Below, one piece after another: positions 17,619 to 26,814 of a stretch of DNA of 43,381 nucleotides. The notes under the pieces were generated by a model. That model did no database searches and had not been told where the DNA came from. It saw only the letters and a list, made by a program, of their open reading frames with translations. Numbering within the stretch: the first letter of the stretch is position 1; every line of letters starts with the position of its first letter. This DNA comes from a virus. Both the position numbers and the translations under genes were made by a program. Location: positions 1 through 43,381 of the IMG/VR virus record IMGVR_UViG_3300027851_000052; one strand, 5' to 3'.

Positions 17619-18469
17619 ACAGGTTTAACCATGAACCTTCGGGTAACAAGATCAATAGCAGCCTGATCCTTAGAGTCCTGTGCTACTTTCATAGCATTCA
17701 CGTACTCCCGTCTATCCTTGAACGGAGTCAAGGTAGCACCTGCATTCGCCGGAAGATCAGGATTCACAATGCTGCTAGTACCTGTGGGGACACCGGCGTG
17801 CTGATGATACAAGTTCTTCAATGCATCCAACGCCAGATAACCAAGATGCCCACCAGCGTTCACTGCTTCAGCGTACTCCGCTACTACATCTCTCACAGTA
17901 GCAGGTGGCTCATGCACCCATGCCTTGAATGCTTCAAGCTGAGGTTCACCACCAAGCAGATGCACAGCAGTGTCATGCATCTTCTTCTGCTCAGCCTGAA
18001 CCTTCTGGTTGTACTGAGTAAGACTCTGCATAGCGAGCTTTGCACCCGATTCTCCCAGGTACTCTTTCAGCTTCGCCTGATCTATGTCTTCAAGATTACC
18101 AGACTGCACGCTTTTCTCGAACACTTCCTGCACCTGCTTGATCGTCAAGCCTTTCTCATGCAGCATTCCTTCAACCGTCTGCACAACCGGGTCTGGATGC
18201 TGTGGCGTGTACACGGCGTCCAGCGGGTCCGGCTGGGCCGGAGGAGGGGTCTGGTCAGCCGGGGCAGGAGGAGGCGTCACAGGAGGGGTCTGAGGCGGCG
18301 CGTCCTGCGTCGGTGGAGTAACCGAGGGCGTAACAGCCGGAGGCGTCTGCGGCGCAGCAGGAGGCGCGTCAGGAGCTACAGGAGGGGTCTGCGGGGCCTG
18401 ATCCCCGACTACCGGAGTAATCGGGGCGGCTGGGGTCTGGGTAACTGGGGTACTCGTTCCACTAATCAT
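17615..18469 (-). CDS. Capsid scaffolding protein
   Basis: A 284-residue protein in the scaffold slot between portal and capsid. The first 95 residues are a Pro-rich low-complexity region built from APQTPP-like repeats. The rest is acidic and helical (VQEVFEKSVQSGNLEDIDQA), and the final segment is basic (VTRRFMVKPV), as expected for a capsid-binding end. T7 gp9 has an acidic helical character but no comparable Pro-rich block. That block is GC-rich (about 18190-18460) and looks like repeat expansion. The ribosome site is weak (GTGAG). Confidence 0.82.
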   Translation of the reverse strand: MISGTSTPVTQTPAAPITPVVGDQAPQTPPVAPDAPPAAPQTPPAVTPSVTPPTQDAPPQTPPVTPPPAPADQTPPPAQPDPLDAVYTPQHPDPVVQTVEGMLHEKGLTIKQVQEVFEKSVQSGNLEDIDQAKLKEYLGESGAKLAMQSLTQYNQKVQAEQKKMHDTAVHLLGGEPQLEAFKAWVHEPPATVRDVVAEYAEAVNAGGHLGYLALDALKNLYHQHAGVPTGTSSIVNPDLPANAGATLTPFKDRREYVNAMKVAQDSKDQAAIDLVTRRFMVKPV

Positions 18470-18490
18470 TATGTTCTCACTTCTTGTTTG

Positions 18491-18533
18491 TTACTGTTCT
18501 GTACTGTTCTGTACTGTTCTGGATTACTGTTCT
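18491..18533. repeat. 10-bp repeats between portal and scaffold
   Basis: Three contiguous units of KTACTGTTCT (18491-18520) and a further copy at 18524-18533 that covers the portal stop. The unit shares CTGTTCT and the 10-bp period with the terminal arrays. It lies in the leader of the scaffold gene. Confidence 0.7.
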
Positions 18534-20086
18534 GTTCGCATAGCTTGTTCAGCTACCTTTGCTTGCATCTCAGCCTGCTGCATCTCAGCCTGCGCTTGCA
18601 TCCTTGCCTGATCTTCCTCAGCTACTACCTGAGCTTCCTTGAAGAGCTTATCAGGATCAATACCACGGTTCGCGCATGACATCTGCAAGTACTTCTCTTC
18701 ATCAAGCCAGCGCCCCCATGTTCCCAGATTCTGCGTAACAGCAAGATCATTGAACACAAGGTACACAGCTTCACTCTCTGCACTTCGGCTGAGCGCATCC
18801 ATACCTGTGATAATGAAAGGAGTTATGTCAAGATCAGGACCAAGCCCTGCATCGAACAGGATCAGCGTTGCCAATGGGAATTGCCACTCATCAGCGAACT
18901 TACTGTAGATACCACCATGCGACATTTCGAGTTCACGAATCTGCATCTTGATCTCTTCAGCAGTCACGCGCTCAGCTTGTCTGGTAGTAGCTGTACTCAG
19001 CATGAAGGCTGAGCCAAGCTCTTGCTCAATAGCTTGAATCCTAGAATGCACTGCTTGTATGTCGTACGCCTTCCCCATGTCGGGAGTCCAGATGTCATTC
19101 ATAGCAGCAGCATGATAAGTCCCAGGTGCAGAGTTATTCAACTCGTCGATATCCACAACAGAGGTAGGATTCACGAACCTCTTGATGTCGGACATGATTG
19201 CGACCATCTGATCCAAGGCAGTAGTCAAGGCCGAGTGCGCGTTAAAGCTGTACTCGTAATCCTCTACCAATCCTCTGCCGTAGTTCTCACCATGCTTTCT
19301 ATTCCATGTCAGTGCTACCCACGGAAGCAACTGCTTCGGGTACGTGATCTTCTCGTCAGTCTGCAAGTTCACATCATCAGCAGCTTGCCGTACGATGTAC
19401 CGCTGAGTATCAGCATCCCACTCGATCAGTGTGTACAGCGTGCAGAGTGTCTCGTCATTCACACCTTTCTTATTCGCCTTGATGATCTCCCGAGTCTTAG
19501 CATTGAATGCCTTGAGTTTCTTCGTGTCTCGGGTACAGAGTCTATAAATGCTTCCATCCCATGCACGCTGGACACTGTAGTTCCGAAGATCGTACATAGC
19601 CGCTTTACGGGTCTTAGTCTTTGGGTCTTCGTAGTAATACATGCAAGCATTCCCGGTGATAATCAGGTGCTTCATGGCATCTACTGCCCTGTTCCTGTGA
19701 CTCGCAATGTTCGTGCTTAGCTGAGACTCGTGTTCTATCCTAGCCAAGATACTTTGAAGATCAGACTCACGTAAACCCATCTGCTCACCCATAGCCTTAG
19801 TCTTATCTCCTACATGACTACGGTAGAACGGGCGATTCGCAGGGAACAGAATCTGCACGATATGGTTACTAAGATGATTCACGCATCTTGCTCCGATACT
19901 ACCACCAGACTTCGGCAGCACTTCAGCTACCGTTACATGCTCAGGTGGGAATATCCATGCAAGTGTCCATTCACTGTACAACTCGCATCTGTTCATAAGA
20001 GACAGCTTCTCTGTCTGCATCTCAGTCCAGATGTCAGCTATCTTTTTATCTGCTGTAATAGGTACAGCTTGAACTGGTTCTATCAC
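18524..20086 (-). CDS. Portal (head-tail connector) protein
   Basis: A 520-residue protein matching T7 gp8-like connectors in size and place. It forms the dodecameric ring through which DNA is packaged. Recognisable portal-like segments include MYDLRNYSVQRAWDGSIY and VTAEEIKMQIRELE. The C-terminus is a Gln/Met/Glu-rich helix. It starts with GTG, whose last two bases are shared with the stop of the upstream gene; GGAGG lies nine bases before it. Confidence 0.9.
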   Translation of the reverse strand: MIEPVQAVPITADKKIADIWTEMQTEKLSLMNRCELYSEWTLAWIFPPEHVTVAEVLPKSGGSIGARCVNHLSNHIVQILFPANRPFYRSHVGDKTKAMGEQMGLRESDLQSILARIEHESQLSTNIASHRNRAVDAMKHLIITGNACMYYYEDPKTKTRKAAMYDLRNYSVQRAWDGSIYRLCTRDTKKLKAFNAKTREIIKANKKGVNDETLCTLYTLIEWDADTQRYIVRQAADDVNLQTDEKITYPKQLLPWVALTWNRKHGENYGRGLVEDYEYSFNAHSALTTALDQMVAIMSDIKRFVNPTSVVDIDELNNSAPGTYHAAAMNDIWTPDMGKAYDIQAVHSRIQAIEQELGSAFMLSTATTRQAERVTAEEIKMQIRELEMSHGGIYSKFADEWQFPLATLILFDAGLGPDLDITPFIITGMDALSRSAESEAVYLVFNDLAVTQNLGTWGRWLDEEKYLQMSCANRGIDPDKLFKEAQVVAEEDQARMQAQAEMQQAEMQAKVAEQAMRTEQ

Positions 20087-20547
20087 AGCTGCAAGCCTCC
20101 TGCACCAAGTCCGGCTATACTGCTACTTGTACGCTTACCAGGGCCGCGTTTACCAGATGCACTTCTGAGTTCATCAGAAGCAGCACCAACTTCTACCAAC
20201 GCGCCTGTACCTGTAGGTGCAATAGCAGGAGGGGCAGGAATAGGGGCTTCTGGGATGTTCATGTCGATCTTAGGTTGACTCATAGATGATCCGAGCATAC
20301 CTACACCTGTTCCAATAGCACCACCAACAGCAGCACCACCGAGCATACCCATACCGCCCATAGACACGGGCAAACCCATACCACCTGTGAGCGCACCAAT
20401 CGCAGCACCAGCTAGTCCCGCAGTAATAGGGCTTTTCAGAATACCACTTACACCTTTAGTGATTCCTTTGAAAGCGCCACTAATCCCTTTACCTACACTC
20501 TTGAACGCCTTACTAACACCTTTGAAAATACCACCACCACCGCACAT
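20083..20547 (-). CDS. Gly-rich putative virion or membrane-active protein
   Basis: A 154-residue protein starting MCGGGGIFKGVSKAFKSVGK, with amphipathic basic repeats (KGISGAFKGITKGVSGILK). A long Gly/Ala/Met hydrophobic region follows (residues about 42-85) and then a Pro-rich tail. Similar short genes occur just before the portal gene in related phages, but I cannot name a function. The composition suggests contact with membranes or a small virion part. It overlaps the portal start by four bases. Confidence 0.65.
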   Translation of the reverse strand: MCGGGGIFKGVSKAFKSVGKGISGAFKGITKGVSGILKSPITAGLAGAAIGALTGGMGLPVSMGGMGMLGGAAVGGAIGTGVGMLGSSMSQPKIDMNIPEAPIPAPPAIAPTGTGALVEVGAASDELRSASGKRGPGKRTSSSIAGLGAGGLQL

Positions 20548-20555
20548 ACAGACTC

Positions 20556-20984
20556 CTATTCAAGTTTTAAAGTTTGCCCGAAGTCTTGAAAGCCTAGCTT
20601 GTGCAGCAGTCTAACGTACCTCGGATTCTGCATTGTGCTGATCCCCATGATAAGTCTCTTGCATCCACGTTCAACTTTCAGTCGCTTCAGTTCCTGGATT
20701 AAGTACCGCACTTGCATTGGGTTATCTGACACAACGAACTGTTCGTACATGTTCATGTCTGGGCACAGGAAAGTTTCTTGCGTCATAGCACACGCAGCAC
20801 CTTGTACAACTCCATCCTGCTCAGCTACGATAAGATCAACTGACGGTTCATCTAGTACAGCTAAGAGATTCTGCATGACGTACATAGGATCATGCGTTAC
20901 AGTCCTGTAGTTCGGAGACTCGAACAATGTTTCAAGTAACTCTGCTATTCTTGATACATCATAAGCATTAGCGAATCTTATCAT
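20556..20984 (-). CDS. GNAT-family N-acetyltransferase-like protein
   Basis: A 142-residue protein with the order of a GNAT fold: MIRFANAYDVSRIAELL at the start, a central strand pair (VDLIVAEQDGVVQGAACAM) and a final segment of the usual kind (NPRYVRLLHKLGFQDFG). GNAT enzymes transfer an acetyl group from acetyl-CoA; the substrate is unknown. It sits in the late gene block near the head genes. GGAGGATGT precedes the ATG, which lies 17 bases inside the previous gene. Confidence 0.7.
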   Translation of the reverse strand: MIRFANAYDVSRIAELLETLFESPNYRTVTHDPMYVMQNLLAVLDEPSVDLIVAEQDGVVQGAACAMTQETFLCPDMNMYEQFVVSDNPMQVRYLIQELKRLKVERGCKRLIMGISTMQNPRYVRLLHKLGFQDFGQTLKLE

Positions 20985-21267
20985 ACATCCTCCTACAGAA
21001 CATCTTGAGCTTATCCCACCATGTAAGGCTGAACTCCTCCCTGTACTCCTGATAGTACACCTTAGTACTACCAGTCAGTTGAAATCTAATCCATGCAAGT
21101 ACATGCTGTTCACCTGCGCTGTACTGAATATCTTGCATACTTGTCTTAGGAGTTACCTCCAATGGAGGAAAGGCTTTCATTAGCTTGTCGTAGAATTCTT
21201 GTGATACTCTTGAACTCTTGAGACTCGTCAAAGTACTCGTCACTGTTTTGGTATTCTGGGGATTCAT
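20968..21267 (-). CDS. Conserved small phage protein, unknown function
   Basis: A 99-residue protein. The central segment (FYDKLMKAFPPLEVTP, then QYSAGEQHVLAWI) resembles a small family seen just before portal genes in many podoviruses, from memory and without a search. A basic, aromatic tail follows. The ATG was chosen because GAGGA lies eight bases upstream. Its first 120 bases are shared in another frame with the preceding gene. Confidence 0.6.
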   Translation of the reverse strand: MNPQNTKTVTSTLTSLKSSRVSQEFYDKLMKAFPPLEVTPKTSMQDIQYSAGEQHVLAWIRFQLTGSTKVYYQEYREEFSLTWWDKLKMFCRRMYDKIR

Positions 21268-21385
21268 CACTTAGTTCCTCTAGTTTAGCATATAGTGCAG
21301 GAGGTAATGTACCACCTGTACTACCTGCTTGCTTTAATAGTTCTAGTAGTGTACTCTGAGGTACACCATCAAATACATTACTCAT
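21146..21385 (-). CDS. Small acidic protein, unknown function
   Basis: A 79-residue acidic protein (PEYQNSDEYFDESQEF). It is the first frame after the candidate promoter downstream of the RNA polymerase gene. It has a modest ribosome site (AGGTAGG) and overlaps the next gene by about 120 bases, so one of the two starts may be wrong. An in-frame GTG two codons upstream is an alternative. No known family is recognised. Confidence 0.45.
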   Translation of the reverse strand: MSNVFDGVPQSTLLELLKQAGSTGGTLPPALYAKLEELSDESPEYQNSDEYFDESQEFKSITRILRQANESLSSIGGNS

Positions 21386-21471
21386 ACTCACCTACCTAGT
21401 AAAGTAGAATACTAAGGACTACTAAGTACTAATATATTATACTATACTCTTACTAAGTATTCCCTAGTATT

Positions 21472-21508
21472 CTCTAACTTAGTACGTGTTTATAGCACAA
21501 GTAACTAT
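21472..21508 (-). promoter_or_regulatory. Candidate phage promoter B (structural genes)
   Basis: The minus strand carries TATAAACACGTACTAA, preceded by AGTTACTTGTGC. It is the closest match to the copy before the capsid gene. It lies immediately after the RNA polymerase stop, in a position to drive the late block from the small acidic gene onward. Confidence 0.7.
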
Positions 21509-23926
21509 CTAACCAAAGAAGTATTTACTCTTGAGTACTTCTCGTATATCAAGAGTACCGTACTCAGGTACTTCAGGTAACTCACAACCAGTCTCTCTTT
21601 CAATCTCAGCTTTCAACTCATGTAAAGGAGAATGATCTGTGTACATGTTAACGAACTGTTCTCTTATGATTCTTTGGAACTGTTCAGTATCACATGCATG
21701 AGTACCGAAGTCATCGTGAATACAAGCGAAGTCACGCATACCTTCCTGATAAGCTGCATTAACTGTCTTAACAAGATGACTAGCATCACAACTATGCACG
21801 AAATTAGGACTAGCACCATTACGCATACGGTAAGAGTTAATCCCTACACCATGATTAGCTATCAGTAGCTCTACTCTGTTCCCAAGCAGGAGTGTCTGAA
21901 TTACCTTAGTCTCTGGATTCGTGTAATGCTGGAACACTTTAAAGCCAGATGGAGCAGTCCAGATCATAGGCAATCCAGCAGACGACACAATACTAGCGCA
22001 CTTCCTGAGCCATGCCATAGCCTCTCTAGCAGCTACAACTACTTCTCCTATACTAGCCCAGATGATCTCAGTCAGGAATACACTAGCTTTGAATGGTTTA
22101 TGGAAGAAGTTCTGATCTTTCTCCATGATGAAGTCGTACACACTCTGGGTACATGCCTGTCTGGTACTACCGTACGGCATAGTCATAACAGGCTTCTTGC
22201 ATATCTTCCTGTCGATACCGAACTCCAACCACAACTGAGCAAGAGGATGCGGACTGAGCATAAGTTTCTTTATACACACATCAGCCACCCTCTGATAAAT
22301 ATCAGCAGGTACATCTGCATCAACGAGGTTAGTTGCCGCGCCACCAATAGGGTCACGGAGTACCGCAGAGAAATGCTGTAAACCATTACAACTACCATCC
22401 AGTGCAATCGGGATATGACTCTTGAAGCTAGACCCCTGATTACAGAAGTCCCTGAACTCATAGCACCATGCAAGGAACTGCCATGGTTTATCTGCATTAC
22501 CCCATAAATCTCGTGTCCCAATGGGGTCTTCAGGTACTCTGCACCAGTCATCGGCGTTCTGCTTAATGAACTCAGCACGCTTTTCGTAACTCAGTTTATC
22601 CTTCCCGAACATGTTCGCACCATGCACTAGGAACCAGTACTCACCAGTTGCACCAAGTGGTTTACCTTCTGCGAATTCCAGGATTCCTTTACCGAAGTTC
22701 GGACCCTGCGGAGACATGCCGCTAGGAACAGCGTACATCCGACCACGGGAATCTGTCTGGAAAGGGAAGTAAATCCTCTCTTCATGCTGGAACTCGTTCG
22801 CTAATGACATGGTACTGCTGAGCTGGAAGCACTTACTCATGCGCTCTTTGTCGTACCTGTAGCACTTGCTTGCTTCACGCTTCCATTTGTTAAAGACTTC
22901 AAGCTCCTCGTCAGTGAAGGTTGATTTGTCACGATCTCTAGGGAACGGGCACGGTGGAATTGGAGCAGGCTCTGTACTAGGCAAGCCGCACCCAAGGGAC
23001 TTCTGCCACACCTCGGCCAGTACATCCTTGACACGTTTATTCACCCGCCAGGGAGTCTTCTGCAAAGCATTACAGGCAGACATAGCCTGCGTCAAGTCGC
23101 TTCTCTTGACCTGTTCTTGATGTTCTTTTGTACGTACCTTTACGAACTTCACACGACTACGTATCTGTGGAGTCCAGTACCCACCACTGTCGTTAGCTAT
23201 CCAATCATCTGGTGGGATAACACATGGCAGCATCATAGGGCATAGCAACCCGGCAGTTTGCACTGCCTGCTGCGCCCACTGTACGAATGCCTCAGTAGGC
23301 TTAACGAACCACTGGGACTTCTTATTCTTCCATGCACGCTCGAATTCAATCACACCGCAGGATTCATTCAACAACTTCAGTAGAAGCACACCCATCTGCG
23401 CACGCTCAGTTGGGGTCCACTCTACCCATGTCAGGTCCATGTCATTCGCTTTCTTAGTCATAACTCTATGCATGTACCGGTAGTTCGTTGTACCTTTCTT
23501 CTTGAAGTCGCTCAATAGTTCATTCACGAGTTCATAGTTCTGCTTCTTGAAGGCATTGAACTTGATCTCATCCTCTACAATCCGGCCTATGGTCATACCC
23601 CACTTGGTCATAGTGCCGTCATGCCCTGCTTTATTCGTGTGCTTTAAGTACTTCAAGACAGTACTAATACAAATCAGTGCCGTCGTACCGGGGTCAAGAA
23701 TCCCAAGTAATTTAGTGTACTTAGCACTCCGACCCCGACGTGGGGTAGTCTTAATATGCTGCGTGATTGCCTCAGCTAAAGGCTCGACAACCTTCTTAAT
23801 AATCAAGCGTGCATAAACAGTTTGATGTCCTCTACCTGTTTTCTCGGCAGATTCAGCGGCGCGTTCAGCCCGTGCAAGTCCTGTTGCAACCATCCGTTCC
23901 TCCAACTCAATCTGCCGCTCCATCAT
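21509..23926 (-). CDS. Single-subunit phage RNA polymerase
   Basis: An 805-residue T7-family polymerase that should transcribe the middle and late genes. Matching catalytic blocks are visible: ALDGSCNGLQHFSAV (metal-binding Asp equivalent to T7 D537), KKPVMTMPYGSTRQ (Lys/Tyr of the O helix, T7 K631/Y639) and CIHDDFGTHA (T7 D812). The end is KYFFG, close to the FAFA-type C-terminus of T7. It is shorter than T7 RNAP (883 residues), mostly in the N-terminal promoter-binding part. The gene follows endonuclease VII with a four-base overlap, the phiKMV-like position. Confidence 0.95.
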   Translation of the reverse strand: MMERQIELEERMVATGLARAERAAESAEKTGRGHQTVYARLIIKKVVEPLAEAITQHIKTTPRRGRSAKYTKLLGILDPGTTALICISTVLKYLKHTNKAGHDGTMTKWGMTIGRIVEDEIKFNAFKKQNYELVNELLSDFKKKGTTNYRYMHRVMTKKANDMDLTWVEWTPTERAQMGVLLLKLLNESCGVIEFERAWKNKKSQWFVKPTEAFVQWAQQAVQTAGLLCPMMLPCVIPPDDWIANDSGGYWTPQIRSRVKFVKVRTKEHQEQVKRSDLTQAMSACNALQKTPWRVNKRVKDVLAEVWQKSLGCGLPSTEPAPIPPCPFPRDRDKSTFTDEELEVFNKWKREASKCYRYDKERMSKCFQLSSTMSLANEFQHEERIYFPFQTDSRGRMYAVPSGMSPQGPNFGKGILEFAEGKPLGATGEYWFLVHGANMFGKDKLSYEKRAEFIKQNADDWCRVPEDPIGTRDLWGNADKPWQFLAWCYEFRDFCNQGSSFKSHIPIALDGSCNGLQHFSAVLRDPIGGAATNLVDADVPADIYQRVADVCIKKLMLSPHPLAQLWLEFGIDRKICKKPVMTMPYGSTRQACTQSVYDFIMEKDQNFFHKPFKASVFLTEIIWASIGEVVVAAREAMAWLRKCASIVSSAGLPMIWTAPSGFKVFQHYTNPETKVIQTLLLGNRVELLIANHGVGINSYRMRNGASPNFVHSCDASHLVKTVNAAYQEGMRDFACIHDDFGTHACDTEQFQRIIREQFVNMYTDHSPLHELKAEIERETGCELPEVPEYGTLDIREVLKSKYFFG

Positions 23927-24339
23927 TTCTTGCGCTCCTTCTTGGCTTGTATAGTTCTTTCAGCTTTCCTGGCTGCTGTTCTTGCCCTTGCTTTCTTCAG
24001 TCGTTCTGCCTTCTTTTCTTCCTCGGTCTTGTGCGTTGGATGCAGAAGACCGGTCCTGTCAGTTGCGTGATACTCGTAGTACTTGAGTAACCTAGTCAAC
24101 CACTGCTGTACAGTGAGTCTCCTCTTAGCACGGTTAGCCAGGTTGTACACCTTACCCTCTATACCGTTGCAGTTCCTGCATAATACAGAGCGGATGCGCC
24201 CGGTCTTGTGATCGTGATCCAGTACACAGTTCTTATCTTCCTGTTCAGTTAGATCACAAAGACACAAGGCGCACACCTGCTTCTGCTTCACACGGAGCTG
24301 CTTAGTTACATTAGGTACATCTCGTGGACGCAGCCTCAC
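23923..24339 (-). CDS. Endonuclease VII (Holliday junction resolvase)
   Basis: A 138-residue protein of the T4 gp49/recombination endonuclease VII type. It has a zinc site formed by CALC and CRNC and the His-Asp block VLDHDHKTGRIRSVLC that carries the catalytic and metal-binding residues. It resolves branched DNA before packaging. The tail is a long basic helix (KARARTAARKAERTIQAKK). I place the start at a GTG that overlaps the exonuclease stop; GAGGAG lies five bases before it. Confidence 0.9.
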   Translation of the reverse strand: MRLRPRDVPNVTKQLRVKQKQVCALCLCDLTEQEDKNCVLDHDHKTGRIRSVLCRNCNGIEGKVYNLANRAKRRLTVQQWLTRLLKYYEYHATDRTGLLHPTHKTEEEKKAERLKKARARTAARKAERTIQAKKERKK

Positions 24340-25346
24340 ATGCACTCCTCTTTGATGAAGTTCTTGAAGTCCAAGATAGTCGGGTTTCGCTGCATCCATA
24401 ACAGCGCACCCTCAGATAAGAAAGCCTCCTGCGCTGTGATGTCTGCGCCTGTCCGGTAGTTCTTGAATCCAACAGTCCTGCTGTACAACTGGTACAAGTT
24501 CCATACTGTACTAAAGGCTTCCTTGTTGCTATGCACATCACGCAGTATCTCGTACGCCATGACTGGACCAACAGACTTAGGCTTACGCTGCATGAGCTTA
24601 GCCTTAGACTTCTCGCACCCAGCCTCAGCTTTTTGGATGTCTATGATAGTACTCGCAGTAGGAGCAATCCAATTCAGAACAGGCGGACACAACGCAGGCA
24701 GGCCACTAATGTTATCGGCTGTGTCTCCCATGAGCATTTGTGCCCAGAAGAACTTGTGTCCCCATCCTAACAGTTTCTTCGTGCTCGTAGTCTCGTCAAT
24801 CCAGATTGAACCGAACCCCTCGACATCCACAAGGCTAAGTGTCTTCGGGTCGAGGTGAAGCCCAGGGACCATACGCAAGTCCTTATCAGCAGACACGATA
24901 ACAGAGCGCATCCTCGTACCTGCTTTCTTGACGGCTTCGTAATTCTCTTGGGCCATGCCGTCGTCTGCCTCGCGGTCTTTCCAGTACCGTGCATTAAGCT
25001 CATCACGCATGAACCTCCGTACCTTCTCAAGTAGCTCAGGTTTCTCTCTATCTTTCCGTGTTTCTTGGTACGGCTTCAGTCTTGCAATATCGTACCTACC
25101 ACCCTTGTTACTACCGGATGCAGTGAGGTGCAGGGTGTAGAACTCGGCCCCGCATAAGTTCTTCTGTGTTTCAATGTTCACTTCAAGGTTATGCACCATC
25201 TCATCCCAGGTGTGGTCTTCCTTGTACGCAACTTGGTACGCAATGAAGTCTGCGTCTATGTGCGCAACTCTACCGGAGACTGTTGGAATAAACGCTTGTA
25301 CTTCGGTATCAATTAACTCGTCAAGAACTATTCCGTTGACTTGCAT
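24336..25346 (-). CDS. 5'-3' exonuclease (FEN-like, T7 gp6-type role)
   Basis: A 336-residue nuclease. Acidic metal-binding blocks are visible: AHIDADFIAYQ near residue 30, READDGMA, VSADKDLRMVPG and MGDTADNISGLP with the helix-hairpin-type region after it. It should remove RNA primers and degrade DNA ends during replication and recombination. The ATG chosen has AGGAGGAAGA before it and lies 19 bases inside the upstream gene; an earlier ATG has no such site. Confidence 0.9.
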   Translation of the reverse strand: MQVNGIVLDELIDTEVQAFIPTVSGRVAHIDADFIAYQVAYKEDHTWDEMVHNLEVNIETQKNLCGAEFYTLHLTASGSNKGGRYDIARLKPYQETRKDREKPELLEKVRRFMRDELNARYWKDREADDGMAQENYEAVKKAGTRMRSVIVSADKDLRMVPGLHLDPKTLSLVDVEGFGSIWIDETTSTKKLLGWGHKFFWAQMLMGDTADNISGLPALCPPVLNWIAPTASTIIDIQKAEAGCEKSKAKLMQRKPKSVGPVMAYEILRDVHSNKEAFSTVWNLYQLYSRTVGFKNYRTGADITAQEAFLSEGALLWMQRNPTILDFKNFIKEECM

Positions 25347-25909
25347 TCTTCCTCCTGAATCCAGTTGTAGTACCACAGGTCTTTCATGGCTGTACAAAAT
25401 ACATCCCATTCCTTCAGTTTGTGTCCAGCACGCTGGCGCAGGATGTTCCTAACAGTCTCATAACTACATGTCAGTACACGCCGCTGAAGAAATGACTGCG
25501 GGAGATGACGATTCACCCAATCAAAATCGCCATCGTCAATTCTCGCATTCAAATCTGCAAGCGTAAAGAGCATGATACCGCCTTCAAAATCAGCATCCGT
25601 GAGTCTCCGCTTCATCAAGGTGTGCATTGTGCTTTCACTTTGCGTGCATGTAGCTACCTTGTACTGATCCATTTGCTTCCACCAGTACAGCGGGGCTTTA
25701 ATATCTATCCAGATTTGCATCTGTCTAAGGAACTTATTATGCCCGTCACCCAGCTTAGCAAGTGCCTTTGCTCTTTTCATCAGACGATTACGCACGTCGC
25801 GCAAGTACAGTACAGTATCCATACCTTGGGCACTAGTCAATCCGTAAGACAATCCAAGCCCGTACAAGGCTTCATCAATACCAGCTTCGCGCAGAATATG
25901 AACTTCCAT
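25328..25909 (-). CDS. ThyX-like conserved phage protein
   Basis: A 193-residue protein starting MEVHILREAGIDEALYGLGL. Its core (WIDIKAPLYWWKQMDQYKV, then QSESTMHTLMKR, and LRQRAGHKLKEWDVF near the end) follows a pattern I associate with phage proteins distantly related to flavin-dependent thymidylate synthase. The canonical RHR..S motif is absent, so enzyme activity is doubtful. It lies between the ssDNA-binding candidate and exonuclease, near ribonucleotide reductase, so a nucleotide role is plausible. Confidence 0.5.
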   Translation of the reverse strand: MEVHILREAGIDEALYGLGLSYGLTSAQGMDTVLYLRDVRNRLMKRAKALAKLGDGHNKFLRQMQIWIDIKAPLYWWKQMDQYKVATCTQSESTMHTLMKRRLTDADFEGGIMLFTLADLNARIDDGDFDWVNRHLPQSFLQRRVLTCSYETVRNILRQRAGHKLKEWDVFCTAMKDLWYYNWIQEEECKSTE

Positions 25910-25923
25910 ATATCCTCCTTATA

Positions 25924-25941
25924 GGAGGGCCGAAGCCCTCC
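25924..25941 (-). promoter_or_regulatory. UUCG-loop hairpin before the ThyX-like gene
   Basis: On the minus strand GGAGGGC pairs with GCCCTCC around TTCG, one of the most stable RNA loops. It lies about 15 bases before the ATG, next to the AAGGAGG site, and no T tract follows. Likely roles are mRNA processing, 3'-end protection of the upstream message or partial termination. Confidence 0.6.
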
Positions 25942-25957
25942 GGTTCTATGAACTGCA

Positions 25958-26806
25958 TTACATAGCAAGCGGGTCGCTGTCGTCACCAAGCAGAGCAGCA
26001 CTAGCTGCGGCGTGCTCATCCGATGCACCCTGCAATCCTACCAACATCTGCTGCAAAGCGGAACCTTCGTAGTTCACAGCAGACAGGATGGTTTCCTGTA
26101 TGAAGTTCTTACTCTGCTGAGATACATTACCTTCCTTGTCCTTGACCTCTCTAGTACCTTCGATGAACAGACTATCCCAAGTCTCAACAGTCGGGTTATC
26201 CCAGAGGAAGATCTTCAGCGGAGAAGTTGCAGGCATAACCTTAACAGGCTTAACATCACCAGTTTCCGGGTCTTCAATCATCGGTGCAGCGAACGTCCAA
26301 TTCTTGCTGTCGGGTGTACCACTGAACAGGTTAATGTACTTACCTTCCTTCTTGTTCTCAGGTGTACACAGGTTCCCTTCTGCATCGACAACAGCCACCT
26401 TAACCAAGAAGGCTTCACCAAGCATCTGAGCCATGTGCTGCTTCCCACGTCCACGGTCAAGGCAATTCATGATCTTCTTGAAGTCACCCTTAGCCGACAG
26501 GGATTTATTCACAGTAATACTTACACGCTTCCCGACCTTCTTCGTGACCTCGCCAACTGTGATCTCTTCGATGTCATTCTTCCCGAGCAGTTCAAATGTC
26601 AGGCGTACCTTGTCCGCAGGAGGCTTAGCGCCGAACTTGCTTGGGCCTTTCTGTACATGCTTACCGAGTTCAATGTACTCGATGAATCTACAACCACGCA
26701 GGCCAGGAGTAGGCAGGGTACGTTCAAACCCCTTTACTTCCTTACTCTGATCTTCAGTCTCCGCAGCCTTGTTCGCCAATGCCAGTACATCAATTCCGTG
26801 TTCCAT
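25958..26806 (-). CDS. Putative single-stranded DNA-binding protein
   Basis: A 282-residue protein between ribonucleotide reductase and exonuclease genes. The body is compatible with a beta-rich fold, and the end is acidic (LLGDDSDPLAM). A protein of similar size follows the polymerase region in phiKMV-like genomes. The acidic C-terminus recalls ssDNA-binding proteins such as T7 gp2.5, which use it to contact replication partners. The last residues resemble those of another gene in this window (DELDPLSM). No domain can be proven by eye. Confidence 0.5.
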   Translation of the reverse strand: MEHGIDVLALANKAAETEDQSKEVKGFERTLPTPGLRGCRFIEYIELGKHVQKGPSKFGAKPPADKVRLTFELLGKNDIEEITVGEVTKKVGKRVSITVNKSLSAKGDFKKIMNCLDRGRGKQHMAQMLGEAFLVKVAVVDAEGNLCTPENKKEGKYINLFSGTPDSKNWTFAAPMIEDPETGDVKPVKVMPATSPLKIFLWDNPTVETWDSLFIEGTREVKDKEGNVSQQSKNFIQETILSAVNYEGSALQQMLVGLQGASDEHAAASAALLGDDSDPLAM

Positions 26807-26814
26807 AATTCCTC

